A DNA stretch of 64,000 nucleotides from an uncultured Sedimentitalea sp. (GCA_947504115.1 CANNGH010000004.1:124001-188000), one strand, 5' to 3'. Numbered from the stretch's first letter, positions 9,223-19,176 are shown. Numbers and translations: made by a program. The notes: generated by a model not told the origin, from the sequence alone.

Positions 9223-9250
9223 AAAATACCGGTATTGTTGCCCGGTGCAA
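9223..9250 (-). promoter_or_regulatory. Candidate sigma-70-type promoter for rpmF-plsX-fabH
   Basis: On the minus strand a TTGCAC -35 box (9250-9245) and a TATTTT -10 box (9228-9223) are separated by 16 bases. They lie in the 189-base gap between yceD and rpmF, pointing at rpmF. This is a pattern match by eye only. Confidence 0.45.
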
Positions 9251-9271
9251 GCGGATTCTGCGCCGCGCGTG

Positions 9272-9808
9272 TCAGGAGCCATTCTTCAGCGCATCGCGCA
9301 GTCCCGCCAACCCGGAAAAGGGTTTGAGATCCTCGTCGCGCAATGGCTCCACCCCCGGTTCGGCAAAGACCGCATCGCCCGGACCCGTCTGCGCGCTGCG
9401 CGGATAGAGCGGCACTGCCAGCGCCAGCGCCTCGACCATCACGGCACCGGGATCGATATGGTTGCGCAATTGTTCCTGCGTGTCGTCCTCGGGCATTTCC
9501 ACCTCGTCGCCCACGGGCTCCGGCAGGTCGGCAAGATAGGTGCGCCGCACGTCGGTGTCGATCCGTGTGCTCACCGGGTCCAGCGTGACGATGCAGGGCT
9601 GCACCACCGTCGCGCCCAGACGCCCCTGCAACACCCAGTCGCGGCTGCCCTGCGCGGTGATCTGCCCGGAAAACCGCAGCTTGCGCAGATCCTTCAGCCC
9701 CAGCTCGCGCGCCAGCGCCCGCATTTGTGCCGCATCGGGGCGCAGATCGAACGGCGTGGGCGCATTGCCGTCCAGACTGGCGACGGGCAGGGCGGTTTTG
9801 TGGGACAT
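9272..9808 (-). CDS. yceD: YceD family protein (DUF177)
   Basis: YceD homologues are nearly always beside rpmF and are linked to 23S rRNA or ribosome maturation; the biochemical role is not settled. The 178-residue protein has the family core VVQPCIVTLDPVSTRIDTDVRRTYLADLP (with its conserved Cys) around residues 75-105 and an acidic stretch EVEMPEDDTQEQL. I start at the ATG at 9808 (MSHKTALPVASL); the frame is open 60 bases further up to 9868 but that part lacks family character. It is transcribed divergently from bamE. Confidence 0.85.
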   Translation of the reverse strand: MSHKTALPVASLDGNAPTPFDLRPDAAQMRALARELGLKDLRKLRFSGQITAQGSRDWVLQGRLGATVVQPCIVTLDPVSTRIDTDVRRTYLADLPEPVGDEVEMPEDDTQEQLRNHIDPGAVMVEALALAVPLYPRSAQTGPGDAVFAEPGVEPLRDEDLKPFSGLAGLRDALKNGS

Positions 9809-9892
9809 TTCTCGGCTTTCGTTTCTTGAACCCTTGGCACGGTCTATGTAATCGGGATAGAAGGCCAATCAAGCCGAGGCAAGAGGACAGCC

Positions 9893-10360
9893 ATGTTCGC
9901 GACACCACGAATGATTGCAGGCGCGGCGCGCGCAGGGCTGGCAGGTCTGGCATTGCTGTCGCTTGCCGCTTGCAGTGCCGTCTATCGCAATCACGGCTAT
10001 GTTCCGACCGCGTCGGAATTGGCGCAGGTGACCGTGGGCAAGGACACGCGCGACAGCGTGGTGAAAACCATCGGCGCACCGACCGCCAGCGGCGTTCTCG
10101 ACGACAGCGGGTTCTACTATATCTCGTCGCGGATGCGCCATTTCGGTCCCATGGAGCCTAAAGTGGTGAATCGTGAGCTTGTCGCGATCAGCTTCAACAA
10201 CTCGGGCGTCGTCCAGAATATCGAACGTTTCGGGCTCGAGGACGGGCGGGCGGTTCCGCTGGATCGGCGCGTCACCAGTTCCAGCGTCGAGGACAAGACC
10301 TTCCTGCGCCAGCTTCTGGGCAACCTTGGCCGCTTCAACCCGGCTTCGGTTCTGGAATGA
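9893..10360 (+). CDS. bamE: Outer-membrane assembly lipoprotein BamE/SmpA
   Basis: BamE is a small lipoprotein of the BAM complex that inserts beta-barrel proteins into the outer membrane. The 155-residue product has a signal peptide with lipobox LSLAAC (Cys at about 31). The BamE fold follows (HGYVPTASELAQVTVGKDTRDSVVKTIGAPTASGVLDDSGFYYISSRM), then an alphaproteobacterial C-terminal extension of about 40 residues. It is divergent from yceD across an 84-base gap, and olsB follows on the same strand 20 bases later. Confidence 0.88.
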   Translation: MFATPRMIAGAARAGLAGLALLSLAACSAVYRNHGYVPTASELAQVTVGKDTRDSVVKTIGAPTASGVLDDSGFYYISSRMRHFGPMEPKVVNRELVAISFNNSGVVQNIERFGLEDGRAVPLDRRVTSSSVEDKTFLRQLLGNLGRFNPASVLE

Positions 10361-10380
10361 CGCCGCCGCTGGCCTGAGCG

Positions 10381-11139
10381 TTGGCCGCGACAGCGACACA
10401 TGGCGACGTGACCCTGCTGGCAAAAGGGCGCTATCATGCGCGTCTGACGACCGGTGAGGCCGGCATCGCGCAGGCTCTGGCCCTGCGCGCGCGCGCCTTC
10501 GGGCAAAGCGGACATGACCGTTTCGATGCCCTTTGCAGCCACTTGCTGATCCAAGACGCGCGAACCGGCGCGCTGGTGTGCTGTCTGCGCCTGCTGGTGC
10601 TGCCCGATGGCCGCGCCGTGACGCGCAGTTATTCGGCGCAGGTCTACGATTTGACGCCGCTTTCCCGCCGGACCGCGCCGATGGCCGAGATCGGCCGGTT
10701 CTGCATCCACCCCGACCGGCGCGATCCCGACATCCTGCGCGTCGTCTGGGGGGCGCTGACCCGGCTTGTCGATGCCGATGGTGTGACGCTGCTGTTCGGA
10801 TGCGCCTCGTTCGCGGGGACCGATCCCGCGCCCTATCGCGATGCCTTCGCAATGCTCGCGGCCCGCCACCTTGCGCCGCCCGACCTGCGCCCCGGCATCA
10901 AGTCGCCCGAGGTGTTTCGCTATGGCGCGCGATTGCGGCACCTCCCGGACCGGCGAAAAGGGCTGGCCCAGATGCCGCCGCTGCTGCGCAGTTATCTGCT
11001 GATGGGCGGCCGGGTCAGCGACCATGCCGTCATCGACCGGCAGATGAACACGCTGCATGTCTTTACCGGACTTGAAATCGCCGCCATCCCGCCTGCGCGC
11101 AAACGTCTGTTGCGCGCCATTGCCGCCGCGCCCCATTGA
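10381..11139 (+). CDS. olsB: L-ornithine N(alpha)-acyltransferase (OlsB, GNAT-like)
   Basis: OlsB acylates ornithine from 3-hydroxyacyl-ACP, the first step of ornithine-lipid synthesis. The GNAT-like body contains LALRARAFGQSGHDRFDALCSHL, MAEIGRFCIHPDRRDPDILR and LLFGCASFAGTDPAPY, as in alphaproteobacterial OlsB. No olsA (second acylation) is adjacent. The start is uncertain: the frame opens with a TTG at 10381 and has an in-frame GTG at 10408, neither with a convincing ribosome site; I report the longer form (252 aa). Assignment rests on remembered family features, not a search. Confidence 0.75.
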   Translation: MAATATHGDVTLLAKGRYHARLTTGEAGIAQALALRARAFGQSGHDRFDALCSHLLIQDARTGALVCCLRLLVLPDGRAVTRSYSAQVYDLTPLSRRTAPMAEIGRFCIHPDRRDPDILRVVWGALTRLVDADGVTLLFGCASFAGTDPAPYRDAFAMLAARHLAPPDLRPGIKSPEVFRYGARLRHLPDRRKGLAQMPPLLRSYLLMGGRVSDHAVIDRQMNTLHVFTGLEIAAIPPARKRLLRAIAAAPH

Positions 11140-11170
11140 CGCCATGCGCACCGGTGGCTAGCTCGCAAGC

Positions 11171-12985
11171 ATGGCACGCATTCCTCTTCTTCAGCTCAAC
11201 GGCATCTCGCTGACCTTCGGCGGCGATCCGGTGTTCTCGGATCTCGATCTGGTGATCCAGCCGGGCGACCGGCTGGCGCTGGTGGGGCGCAACGGCTCGG
11301 GCAAATCGACGCTGATGAAGGTCATGGCCGGGCTGGTCGAACCCGACAGCGGGCAGGTCAGCATCGCGCCGGGCAACACGGTCGGCTACATGGAGCAGGA
11401 GCCGTCGATGGAGGGGTTCGCCACGCTTGGCGATTATGCCACCAGCGGGCTGGAGCCGGGCGAGCTTTACCGGGTGGAACGCGCAGCCGAAGGGCTGAAA
11501 TTCGATCCCGATCGCCCCGTCGCCACCGCTTCGGGCGGGGAACGCCGCCGCGCCGCTCTGGCCAAGCTGATGGGCGAGGCGCCCGACCTGATGCTGCTGG
11601 ACGAGCCGACGAACCACCTGGACATTCAGGCCATCGGATGGCTGGAATCCGAACTGACCGCGACGCGCGCGGGCTATGTGATCATCAGCCACGACCGCGC
11701 CTTTCTGCGCAATCTGGCGCGCGCGACGCTGTGGATCGACCGCAGCATCGTGCGCCGGCAGGACAAGGGGATAGACGCCTTCGAGGCATGGCGCGACACG
11801 GTGTGGGAGGAAGAAGACACGCAGCGCCACAAGCTGAACCGCCTGATAAAATCGGAAAGCCGCTGGGCGGTCGAGGGCATCAGCGCAAGACGCAAGCGCA
11901 ATCAGGGCCGAGTGCGTGCGCTCAGGGATCTGCGCGCGCAGCGCGGGGCACAGATCCAGCGGCAGGGCGCGGCCGCGCTAGCGCTGGAATCAGGGCCGAA
12001 ATCCGGGCGCAAGGTAATCGAGGCAGTTGATATTTCAAAGGCTTACGACGACAAGGTGATCCTGCGCGATTTCTCGCTGACGGTGCAGCGGGGCGAGCGG
12101 GTGGCGATCGTCGGACCCAATGGCACCGGAAAGACCACGCTGGTGAACCTGTTGTTGGGGCGCACGGAACCCGACAGCGGCCATGTCACGCTGGGCACCA
12201 ATCTGGAGGTCGCCTATTTCGATCAGGCGCGCGCGCAACTCGATCCCGACATGACGTTGTGGGACAGCCTGACCGGTGACCCGGACATGCGGGTTTCGGG
12301 CAAGGCCGATCAGGTGATGGTGCGCGGTGCGCCGCGCCATGTGATCGGCTACCTCAAGGATTTCCTGTTCGACGAGGCGCAGGCCCGCGCGCCGGTGCGC
12401 TCGCTCTCGGGCGGGGAAAAGGCGCGGCTGTTGCTGGCGCGGTTGATGGCGCGGGAAAGCAACCTGCTGGTGCTGGACGAGCCGACCAACGATCTGGACG
12501 TCGAAACGCTGGACCTGTTGCAGGAACTTCTGGACGATTACGACGGCACCGTGCTGCTGGTCAGCCACGATCGCGATTTCCTGGACCGCACCGCCACCAC
12601 CACGATCGCGATGGAGGGGCAGGGCCGCGCCGTCATCCACGCCGGCGGCTGGAGCGACTACGCCGCCCACCGCGCCGCCGCCGAACAGGCGGACAGGCCC
12701 GAGCCCAAGGCCGGCAAGCCGCGACGCGAACAGGCCCGGACGCAGACACGGACCAAGGGGGGGTTGTCCTTTACCGAGACACACCGCCTTGAGGTGTTGC
12801 CCGACGAGATCAGCCGCCTTGAGGCCGAGATCGCCAAATTGCAGGATCTGATGTCCGACCCCGAACTTTATACCCGCGAGCCGGTAAAGTTCCGCAAGGC
12901 GACCGAGGCGCTGGTGACACGGCAGGAAAAATTGACAGCCGCCGAGGAGGAATGGCTGCGACTTGCGGAAAAGGCCGAAGGATAA
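11171..12985 (+). CDS. ABC-F ATPase, Uup-like
   Basis: This 604-residue soluble protein has two ABC domains and no membrane segments. Domain 1 has Walker A GRNGSGKST (about 38), signature SGGERRRAAL and Walker B LMLLDEPTNHLDIQ. Domain 2 has GPNGTGKTT (about 316), SGGEKARLLLARL and LLVLDEPTNDLD. A charged C-terminal coiled-coil tail of about 80 residues (EISRLEAEIAKLQDLMSDP) resembles the DNA- or ribosome-binding tail of Uup. ABC-F proteins act on the ribosome; the substrate here is not known. A second ABC-F lies at 42.5-44.4 kb. Confidence 0.9.
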   Translation: MARIPLLQLNGISLTFGGDPVFSDLDLVIQPGDRLALVGRNGSGKSTLMKVMAGLVEPDSGQVSIAPGNTVGYMEQEPSMEGFATLGDYATSGLEPGELYRVERAAEGLKFDPDRPVATASGGERRRAALAKLMGEAPDLMLLDEPTNHLDIQAIGWLESELTATRAGYVIISHDRAFLRNLARATLWIDRSIVRRQDKGIDAFEAWRDTVWEEEDTQRHKLNRLIKSESRWAVEGISARRKRNQGRVRALRDLRAQRGAQIQRQGAAALALESGPKSGRKVIEAVDISKAYDDKVILRDFSLTVQRGERVAIVGPNGTGKTTLVNLLLGRTEPDSGHVTLGTNLEVAYFDQARAQLDPDMTLWDSLTGDPDMRVSGKADQVMVRGAPRHVIGYLKDFLFDEAQARAPVRSLSGGEKARLLLARLMARESNLLVLDEPTNDLDVETLDLLQELLDDYDGTVLLVSHDRDFLDRTATTTIAMEGQGRAVIHAGGWSDYAAHRAAAEQADRPEPKAGKPRREQARTQTRTKGGLSFTETHRLEVLPDEISRLEAEIAKLQDLMSDPELYTREPVKFRKATEALVTRQEKLTAAEEEWLRLAEKAEG

Positions 12986-13008
12986 GGCCGGGCGGCTTTG
13001 GCAGGTGC

Positions 13009-13030
13009 GGCGGGGTGAACCCCGCCCTAC
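13009..13030. repeat. Palindromic repeat GGCGGGGTGAACCCCGCC, copy 1
   Basis: A perfect inverted repeat (GGCGGGGT-GA-ACCCCGCC) followed by CTAC lies between the ABC-F stop and the SDR stop, i.e. between convergent genes. The same unit occurs twice more at 13897-13951. It could serve as a bidirectional terminator or be a REP-type element. Confidence 0.75.
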
Positions 13031-13045
13031 GCCTGTCGAAGCCGT

Positions 13046-13801
13046 TCAGCGCATCCGCAGCGCACCGTCCAGGCGGATCACCTCGCCGTTGAGATACTCC
13101 ATCTCGACGATGAACGCGGCCATCCGACCGTATTCCGCCGGATCGCCCAGCCGCGCCGGGTTGGGCACATCGGCGGCAAGCTGTTGCTGAACCTCCTGCG
13201 GCAATCCCTGCAACATCGGCGTCAGGAAAATCCCCGGTGCGATCGCCACGACCCTGATCCCCGAGGACGCCAGATCGCGCGCCATCGGCAGCGTCATGCC
13301 CACGACACCGCCCTTGGACGCCGCATAGGCCGCCTGACCCTTCTGCCCGTCGAACGCGGCGATCGAGGCGGTGTTGACGATCACGCCACGCGCGCCATCG
13401 GGATCGGGATCGTTCTTGACGATCTCGGCCGCAGCCAGCCGCGAAACATTGAAGGTGCCGACCAGATTGATGTCGATGGTGCGCTGGAACGCATCCAGCG
13501 GATGCGGCCCGTCCCGGCTCACGGTCTTGATGCCATAGGCAATCCCGGCGCAATTCACGCAGGCGTTGATCCGGCCCATCCGTTCGACGGCAAGCGCGAT
13601 CGCCGCCTGCACCGAGCCTTCGTCGGTCACGTCGGTTTCCGCGAAAAAGCCGCCGATCTCATCGGCCACCCTGCGCCCGCGTTCCACATCGCGGTCGAGG
13701 ATCGTGACCTTGGCGCCGCTTTCGGAAAAATGCCGTGCCGCCGCCTCGCCCAGACCGGACGCGCCGCCGGTCACGATTGCGCAGGTTGTGCCAAGTTTCA
13801 T
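13046..13801 (-). CDS. Short-chain dehydrogenase, 3-hydroxyacyl-CoA dehydrogenase type 2 (HSD10)-like
   Basis: This is an NAD-dependent cytoplasmic oxidoreductase of 251 residues. It has the Rossmann motif TGGASGLG near residue 12, the CVNCAGIAYG stretch, and the Ser-Tyr-Lys triad (NTASIAAF, then AAYAASKGG). The C-terminus closely follows the HSD10 family (APGIFLTPMLQGLP, PNPARLGDPAEYGRMAAFIVE, LNGEVIRLDGALRM). That points to 3-hydroxyacyl-CoA oxidation, for instance in branched-chain amino-acid or fatty-acid catabolism; this specificity is inference. It is bounded on both sides by the palindromic repeats, and no other catabolic gene is adjacent. Confidence 0.88.
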   Translation of the reverse strand: MKLGTTCAIVTGGASGLGEAAARHFSESGAKVTILDRDVERGRRVADEIGGFFAETDVTDEGSVQAAIALAVERMGRINACVNCAGIAYGIKTVSRDGPHPLDAFQRTIDINLVGTFNVSRLAAAEIVKNDPDPDGARGVIVNTASIAAFDGQKGQAAYAASKGGVVGMTLPMARDLASSGIRVVAIAPGIFLTPMLQGLPQEVQQQLAADVPNPARLGDPAEYGRMAAFIVEMEYLNGEVIRLDGALRMR

Positions 13802-13896
13802 CGGGATCTCCTCGGGTCAGCGAACAGGATCAGATAAACCCGCATGGCGAGATGAGTCTAGCGCCCCGGGTTTCCAGTGCACCATCGGCCGTCCGT

Positions 13897-13951
13897 CGTA
13901 GGGCGGGGTTCACCCCGCCGCGGCCCAAGGCGGGGTGAACCCCGCCCTACG
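13897..13951. repeat. Two head-to-head copies of the GGCGGGGT palindrome forming a large hairpin
   Basis: Copy 2 (13897-13920) and copy 3 (13928-13951) of the unit at 13009 lie in opposite orientation with about eight bases between them. Besides the hairpin inside each copy, the pair can form one 23-base-pair stem. They sit between the tyrS stop and the SDR start, both genes on the minus strand. Confidence 0.8.
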
Positions 13952-13967
13952 ATGGCCTCTCGCGTGT

Positions 13968-15221
13968 TCAGCCTTCCAGCCGCACCAGCGCATGCCGCTT
14001 TTTCCCGGCACTCAGCTTTATGGGTTCGGACAGCGCCGTGGCGTCGATCATCAGGCCGGCGTCGCTGAGCGGCGCATCGTCCAGCCGCGCGCCATTCTCG
14101 GCGATCAGACGCTTGGCCTCCTTGCCCGATCCGGCCAGACCGGCGCGCACGATCAGTTGCACGATCGACAGCCCGTCACCGATCTCGGCCCGGCTCAGCG
14201 ACAGGGTGGGCAGATCGTCACCGACGCCGCCTTTCTCGAACACCTCGCGCGCGGTGGCTTCGGCTGCCGCCGCCGCCTCGGCCCCATGGCACAGGGTCGT
14301 GACCTCGCCCGCCAGCCGTATCTTGGCCGCGTTGATCTCGGACCCTTCCAGCGCGCCCAGCCGCTCGCATTCCTCGAGCGGCAATTCGGTGTAAAGCTTC
14401 AGGAACCGCCCGACATCGGCGTCGGTGGTGTTGCGCCAGAATTGCCAGAATTCGTAAGGAGACAGCATGTCGGCATTCAGCCAGACCGCGCCGCCCGCCG
14501 ATTTGCCCATCTTGCGCCCGTCGCTGGTGGAGAGCAGCGGCGAGGTCAGCCCGTAAATCTCGTGATCCAGAACCCGGCGCGTCAGGTCGATGCCGTTGAC
14601 GATATTGCCCCATTGGTCCGATCCGCCCATCTGCAACCGGCAGCCATAGCGGCGGTTCAGCTCCAGGTAATCATAGGCTTGCAGGATCATGTAGTTGAAT
14701 TCGAGAAACGACAGCGACTGTTCCCGGTCGAGCCGCGATTTCACCGATTCGAACGACAACATCCGGTTGACGCTGAAATGCCGCCCGATGTCGCGCAGGA
14801 AATCGAGGTAGTTCAGATCGTCCAGCCATTCGGCGTTGTTCAGCATCAACGCGTCCGTGTCGCCGTCGCCATAGGTCAGGTATTTGGCGAAAACCTGTTT
14901 CATGCCCGCGATGTTCTCGCCGATCTGTTCGGGCGTCAGCAGCGGGCGTTCATCGGCGCGAAACGACGGATCGCCCACCTTGGTCGTGCCGCCGCCCATC
15001 AGGGTGATTGGCTTGTGCCCGGTCTTTTGCAGCCAGCGCAGCATCATAATGTTCAGCAGATGACCCACATGCAGCGATTTTGCCGTTGCGTCATAGCCGA
15101 TATAGGTCGGCACCACCCCGGCCATCAGCGCGTCGTCCAGCCCCTGCAGATCGGTGCAATCGGCGAGATAGCCGCGCTCGGTCATCACGCGCAGGAATTC
15201 CGATTTGGGGTGGTAGGTCAT
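13968..15221 (-). CDS. tyrS: Tyrosyl-tRNA synthetase
   Basis: TyrRS charges tRNA-Tyr with tyrosine. The 417-residue class I enzyme shows the HIGH-type motif HVGHLL near residue 53, the tyrosine-pocket block [13 protein letters not shown] and [23 protein letters not shown] variant KMGKS follows near residue 240, and the protein ends with an S4-type RNA-binding domain ([12 protein letters not shown]). The frame is open far upstream, but the ATG at 15221 ([13 protein letters not shown]) gives the family's length and N-terminus. It is divergent from anmK with 63 bases between the starts. Confidence 0.97.
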   Translation of the reverse strand: MTYHPKSEFLRVMTERGYLADCTDLQGLDDALMAGVVPTYIGYDATAKSLHVGHLLNIMMLRWLQKTGHKPITLMGGGTTKVGDPSFRADERPLLTPEQIGENIAGMKQVFAKYLTYGDGDTDALMLNNAEWLDDLNYLDFLRDIGRHFSVNRMLSFESVKSRLDREQSLSFLEFNYMILQAYDYLELNRRYGCRLQMGGSDQWGNIVNGIDLTRRVLDHEIYGLTSPLLSTSDGRKMGKSAGGAVWLNADMLSPYEFWQFWRNTTDADVGRFLKLYTELPLEECERLGALEGSEINAAKIRLAGEVTTLCHGAEAAAAAEATAREVFEKGGVGDDLPTLSLSRAEIGDGLSIVQLIVRAGLAGSGKEAKRLIAENGARLDDAPLSDAGLMIDATALSEPIKLSAGKKRHALVRLEG

Positions 15222-15284
15222 GGCTTGCCTCGGGCTTGGGTTGCGGGGCAGTGTATAGGGGGCAGTCGGGCAAAGGAAAAGGCC

Positions 15285-16436
15285 ATGAACAGCGCCATTG
15301 GAAAAACCGGTATCGTGCGCGCATTGGGCGCGATGAGCGGCACCTCGCTGGACGGCGTGGATGCCGCCGTGATCGAGACCGACGGGATCCGTATCCACGG
15401 CTTCGGGGCCAGCGGCTACCGGCCCTATTCGGATGGCGAACGCGAGGTGCTGCGCGCCGCGCTCGGCCAGTGGCACGGGCCTGACGTCGAGGCGGCTTGC
15501 GTGGTGATCGAGGCCGCACACGCCGAATTGCTGGCGCAGTTTGACGATGTCGACGTGATCGGTTTCCACGGCCAGACCCTGGCGCACGAACCGCGCGGAC
15601 GCGGCACCTTGCAAATCGGCGACGGCGCGGCGCTGGCGCGCGCGCTTGGTCGCCCCGTAGTGTGGGATTTCCGCAGCGACGACGTGGCGCTGGGGGGCGA
15701 GGGCGCGCCTTTGGCGCCGTTCTTTCACTTCGCCTGCGCGCAGTGGATCGACGTGCGCGCGCCACTGGCCTTTCTCAACCTCGGCGGCGTGGGGAACCTG
15801 ACCTGGGTCGATCCGACCCGCGCCGCGCCCGAGGAGGACGGCGCGCTGCTGGCCTTCGACACCGGCCCGGCCAATGCGCCGGTGAACGACCTGATGCAGA
15901 CGCGGCTGGGGCAGGAGTTGGACCGAGACGGCGCGTTGGCAGCGCAGGGTCAGGTCAAAGCGGACGCGCTGGAACAGTTTCTTGCCGAGCCCTACTTCAC
16001 GCGGATGCCGCCCAAATCTCTGGACCGCAACGATTTCGCCCGGACGGTCGCGCTGGTCGATGACCTGCCGGACGCCGATGCCGCCGCCACGCTGACTGCC
16101 ATGTGCGCCGCCGGTGTCGCGCAAGGGATGGAGCATTGCCCCACGCCGCCCGAACGCGTGCTGGTGACCGGCGGCGGACGGCACAACCGGGTGCTGATGG
16201 ACATGCTGCGGGCGGGTCTCGACTGCCCCGTCGAGCCGGTCGAGAGCGTCGGGCTGGACGGTGACATGCTCGAGGCGCAGGCCTTCGCCCATCTCGCCGT
16301 GCGCGTCGCGCGCGGTATGCCGACCTCCTGTCCCGGCACGACAGGCGTACGCGCGGCAGTGGGCGGGGGCACGATCAGTCATCCCTCTGACAGCGGCCAG
16401 CATGACCTGAACCGTCGCGCTGGCATTTCCGGCTGA
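15285..16436 (+). CDS. anmK: Anhydro-N-acetylmuramic acid kinase
   Basis: AnmK phosphorylates and opens 1,6-anhydroMurNAc released in peptidoglycan recycling, giving MurNAc-6-phosphate. The 383-residue product has the family start [17 protein letters not shown], the central [25 protein letters not shown] and [14 protein letters not shown], and [10 protein letters not shown] near the C-terminus. About 15 extra residues at the end ([11 protein letters not shown]) look unlike the family. The start at 15285 follows AAAGGAAAAGGCC, a good ribosome site. It acts downstream of NagZ, encoded 13 kb away. selO follows 18 bases later on the same strand. Confidence 0.95.
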   Translation: MNSAIGKTGIVRALGAMSGTSLDGVDAAVIETDGIRIHGFGASGYRPYSDGEREVLRAALGQWHGPDVEAACVVIEAAHAELLAQFDDVDVIGFHGQTLAHEPRGRGTLQIGDGAALARALGRPVVWDFRSDDVALGGEGAPLAPFFHFACAQWIDVRAPLAFLNLGGVGNLTWVDPTRAAPEEDGALLAFDTGPANAPVNDLMQTRLGQELDRDGALAAQGQVKADALEQFLAEPYFTRMPPKSLDRNDFARTVALVDDLPDADAAATLTAMCAAGVAQGMEHCPTPPERVLVTGGGRHNRVLMDMLRAGLDCPVEPVESVGLDGDMLEAQAFAHLAVRVARGMPTSCPGTTGVRAAVGGGTISHPSDSGQHDLNRRAGISG

Positions 16437-16454
16437 CGCGCCTATCTTGGCCTC

Positions 16455-17873
16455 ATGACCCTCACAATTCCTTTCGACAACAGCTATGCCCGTTTGCCGC
16501 CGGGTTTCTATTCCCGGCAGGCACCCAGCCCGGTCGCTGCGCCGCGGCTCGTCGCGTTCAACGACGATCTGGCCCGCCTGCTGAACATCACGCCGGGCGA
16601 CGCGGATGAGATGGCGCATGTCTTCGCCGGCAATACCGTCCCCGATGGCGCCGCGCCGCTCGCCCAACTGTATGCCGGTCATCAGTTCGGCCAGTACAAC
16701 CCGCAACTGGGCGACGGGCGCGCGGTCCTGCTGGGCGAGACGGTCGGCACCGATGGTGTCCGCCGCGACATCCAGCTCAAGGGCTCCGGGCGCACGCCCT
16801 ATTCGCGCGGCGGCGACGGTCGTGCATGGCTGGGGCCGGTGCTGCGCGAATATGTCGTGTCCGAGGCGATGCACGCGCTGGGCATTCCCACCACCCGCGC
16901 GCTGGCGGCGGTGGAAACCGGCGAACAGGTCTGGCGCGAAACCCCGTTGCCGGGTGCCGTGCTGACCCGTGTGGCATCCAGCCACCTGCGCGTGGGCACG
17001 TTTCAGGTCTTCGCCGCGCGCGGCGACAAACGCGCGCTGAAGCAACTGACCGATTACGCGATCCAGCGCCACTACCCCGAGGCCGACGGACCCATGGGCC
17101 TGCTCGCGGCCGTGCGCGATGCCCAAGCGCGGCTGATCGCGCAATGGATGGGCGTCGGCTTCATCCACGGCGTGATGAATACCGACAACATGGCGATTTC
17201 GGGCGAAACCATCGATTACGGACCTTGCGCCTTTGTCGATACCTACCATCCCGACACGGTCTTCAGCTCGATCGATCGGATGGGGCGCTATGCCTATGCC
17301 AACCAGCCCGACATCGCGGTCTGGAACCTCGCGCAACTGGCGACGGCGCTGCTGCGCCAACTGGATGATCCCGAAAGCGGCGTGGAAGAGGCCACCGAAA
17401 TCGTCCACGCCATGCCGCAGTTGCTGCGCGACCATTGGCTGCAGGTCTTCGCGGCCAAGATCGGCCTCACCAACCCCCGCCCCGAAGACGGCGCGCTGAT
17501 CGGCGATCTGCTGGGGATCATGACCGGGAATCAGGCCGATTTCACCAACACGTTCCGCGCGCTCGGCACCGACACCGCGCGCGATCAGTTCACCGATCCC
17601 GCCGCCTATGACGCATGGGCGGAAACCTGGCGCGCCCGCCTGACCAACGAACCCGATCCCCGCGCCATCATGCGCGCGGCCAACCCTGCCTTCATCCCGC
17701 GCAACCACCGGATGGAACAGATGATCGCCGCCGCCGTCGAGGGCGATTACGCGCCCTTCCATCGCCTCGGCACCGTGCTGGCGCGCCCCTTCGTGGACCA
17801 GCCTGAAAACGCCGACCTGATGCGCCCACCCACCGCGGACGAGGTCGTCCCGGCCACCTTTTGCGGTACCTGA
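16455..17873 (+). CDS. selO: Protein adenylyltransferase SelO (YdiU family)
   Basis: SelO is a pseudokinase that AMPylates Ser, Thr or Tyr of target proteins in redox stress. The 472-residue protein has the family N-terminus ([14 protein letters not shown]), the nucleotide site [27 protein letters not shown], and the active loop [22 protein letters not shown] (DYG in place of DFG). It ends FCGT, the place where eukaryotic SelO has selenocysteine; here a Cys is present. It is probably co-transcribed with anmK. A dispersed repeat begins right after the stop. Confidence 0.95.
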   Translation: MTLTIPFDNSYARLPPGFYSRQAPSPVAAPRLVAFNDDLARLLNITPGDADEMAHVFAGNTVPDGAAPLAQLYAGHQFGQYNPQLGDGRAVLLGETVGTDGVRRDIQLKGSGRTPYSRGGDGRAWLGPVLREYVVSEAMHALGIPTTRALAAVETGEQVWRETPLPGAVLTRVASSHLRVGTFQVFAARGDKRALKQLTDYAIQRHYPEADGPMGLLAAVRDAQARLIAQWMGVGFIHGVMNTDNMAISGETIDYGPCAFVDTYHPDTVFSSIDRMGRYAYANQPDIAVWNLAQLATALLRQLDDPESGVEEATEIVHAMPQLLRDHWLQVFAAKIGLTNPRPEDGALIGDLLGIMTGNQADFTNTFRALGTDTARDQFTDPAAYDAWAETWRARLTNEPDPRAIMRAANPAFIPRNHRMEQMIAAAVEGDYAPFHRLGTVLARPFVDQPENADLMRPPTADEVVPATFCGT

Positions 17874-17875
17874 TG

Positions 17876-17937
17876 CTTCTTTCTGGTCGGAAATACCCCG
17901 GGGGAATCGCCGCAAGGCGATGGGGGCAGCGCCCCCG
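17876..17937. repeat. Dispersed intergenic repeat (GGAAATACCCCGGGGG type), copy 1
   Basis: This starts three bases after the selO stop. It contains GGAAATACCCCGGGGG, a short hairpin TCGCCGCAAGGCGA and the palindrome GGGGGCAGCGCCCCC. A closely similar element lies at 32484-32546 upstream of rsmA. The hairpins may terminate transcription. Confidence 0.8.
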
Positions 17938-18094
17938 TCCTGCCGGTTTTCACCTTCCGCCCCGATGACGCGGAACAGCGCGGGCGCGGCCGTTGGTCCG
18001 TCCGATCCCTGTCGCCACGCTGCGCCCGGCGGCTGCGGCGAGGCTTGCCAGCCGCCATGCCTTGGGCCACATATCCCGCAATCGCGCGAAAGGA

Positions 18095-18829
18095 ATGTCG
18101 CCCGCCATGACCCGCTCCGTACGTTCTGACCTGCTGCGGCTGGCCAGCTACAATGTGCAGAAATGCGTCGGGCTGGACATGCGCCGCCTGCCGCGCCGCA
18201 TCCTGCAAGTGCTGAACGGCATCGGCGCCGATATCGTTGTCCTGCAGGAGGCCGACAAGCGCCTGCCGCCGCGCCCTGCCGCGCTGCCGCATTTCGTGCT
18301 GGACGAAGCCGGCTGGAAGATCGCCGATTTCGGTGGCGCGGGCTCGCTTGGCTGGCACGGCAACGCGGTGATCTGGCGTGAGAGCGCACCGCTCGAACTG
18401 ACCGGAATGCACCACATCACGCTGCCGGGGCTGGAGCCGCGCGGGGCGATCCGTGCCGAATTCGACACCGCACAAGGAAAGCTGCGGGTGGTCGGGCTGC
18501 ATCTGGGGCTGATCGGGCGGCACCGGTTCCAGCAGGTGCACCATCTGGCCGAATACTGCGCCGAGCTTCCCGAGATGCCGACGGTCTGGGCCGGGGATTT
18601 CAACGAATGGTCGCGCTTGCCTAATCTCGACCGGCTGGCGCCGCACATGCAATTCCTGCCACCCTTGCCCAGCTATCCCGCCCCCCGTCCGGTCGGGCCA
18701 CTGGACCGCATCGCGCTGGGCGGCGGCCTGCGCGCCGATGCCCACGGCGTGTGGCGCGAACGCCCGGCGCAAATAGCATCCGACCACCTGCCGATCTGGG
18801 CCGATCTGGAACTGCCGCAAAAAGAATAG
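18095..18829 (+). CDS. Endonuclease/exonuclease/phosphatase (EEP) family protein
   Basis: The fold is that of Mg-dependent phosphodiesterases (DNase I, AP endonuclease, sphingomyelinase). Conserved residues seen: ASYNVQKC near the start, VVLQEAD (metal-binding Glu), [20 protein letters not shown] (catalytic Asp/Asn) and [11 protein letters not shown] (catalytic Asp-His). It has about 245 residues without a clear signal peptide. The substrate is unknown; similar Rhodobacteraceae proteins are only annotated by fold. In-frame starts exist at 17993, 18095 and 18107. I choose the ATG at 18095, but the AGGA immediately before it would suit 18107 better. Confidence 0.85.
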   Translation: MSPAMTRSVRSDLLRLASYNVQKCVGLDMRRLPRRILQVLNGIGADIVVLQEADKRLPPRPAALPHFVLDEAGWKIADFGGAGSLGWHGNAVIWRESAPLELTGMHHITLPGLEPRGAIRAEFDTAQGKLRVVGLHLGLIGRHRFQQVHHLAEYCAELPEMPTVWAGDFNEWSRLPNLDRLAPHMQFLPPLPSYPAPRPVGPLDRIALGGGLRADAHGVWRERPAQIASDHLPIWADLELPQKE

Positions 18830-19035
18830 CCACGGATCGCAAAGATCGACCGACCGCTTTCCACGCGGTTCAGCAAATACCGAGGCCAAGACTTGACGGA
18901 CGACGCGGATACTAGCCCGTCCCCGCCATCTCAGGAATCGTCGCGAATGGAGGTGGGTTCGAATGCCTGCAGCGCGGGACGTAGCGAGCTGTGGCTGCAG
19001 CGTACACGAAGGCCAATTTCGGCGAGCCAAGCGAA

Positions 19036-19176
19036 ATGAAACGTTTCGAAGGTCGTAAAGACACGCTAGGTATATTGTACTTGTGTGGAAATAAGTACGG
19101 CGTAGTTCTCTCAATAGATAATACACGGGCGCTATGGGGCGGCATATTACTAAAACCTACTCCATTTGGGACATAA
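19036..19176 (+). CDS. Small unidentified ORF (46 aa) in AT-richer segment
   Basis: Not recognised. The frame reads MKRFEGRKDTLGILYLCGNKYGV and ends GGILLKPTPFGT, a natural-looking mix with alternating hydrophobic stretches. Codon use (TTA, ATA, AAT, CTA) differs sharply from all neighbours. An upstream GTG at 18991 is in frame. The next ORF starts five bases after the stop but in another frame, so this is either the first gene of a pair or the front of one gene broken by a frameshift. It lies in the 1-kb gap between the EEP gene and the helicase. Confidence 0.4.
   Translation: MKRFEGRKDTLGILYLCGNKYGVVLSIDNTRALWGGILLKPTPFGT

Noticed and set aside
13968-18389. 1473-codon open frame on the minus strand
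   Set aside because: Only the last 417 codons are a gene (tyrS). The rest is the antisense of anmK, selO and the EEP gene, kept open by high GC.
18940-18990. tRNA-like GGGTTCGAAT string upstream of the AT-rich cassette
   Set aside because: The flanks do not form a T-stem, acceptor or anticodon arm; no cloverleaf is possible.
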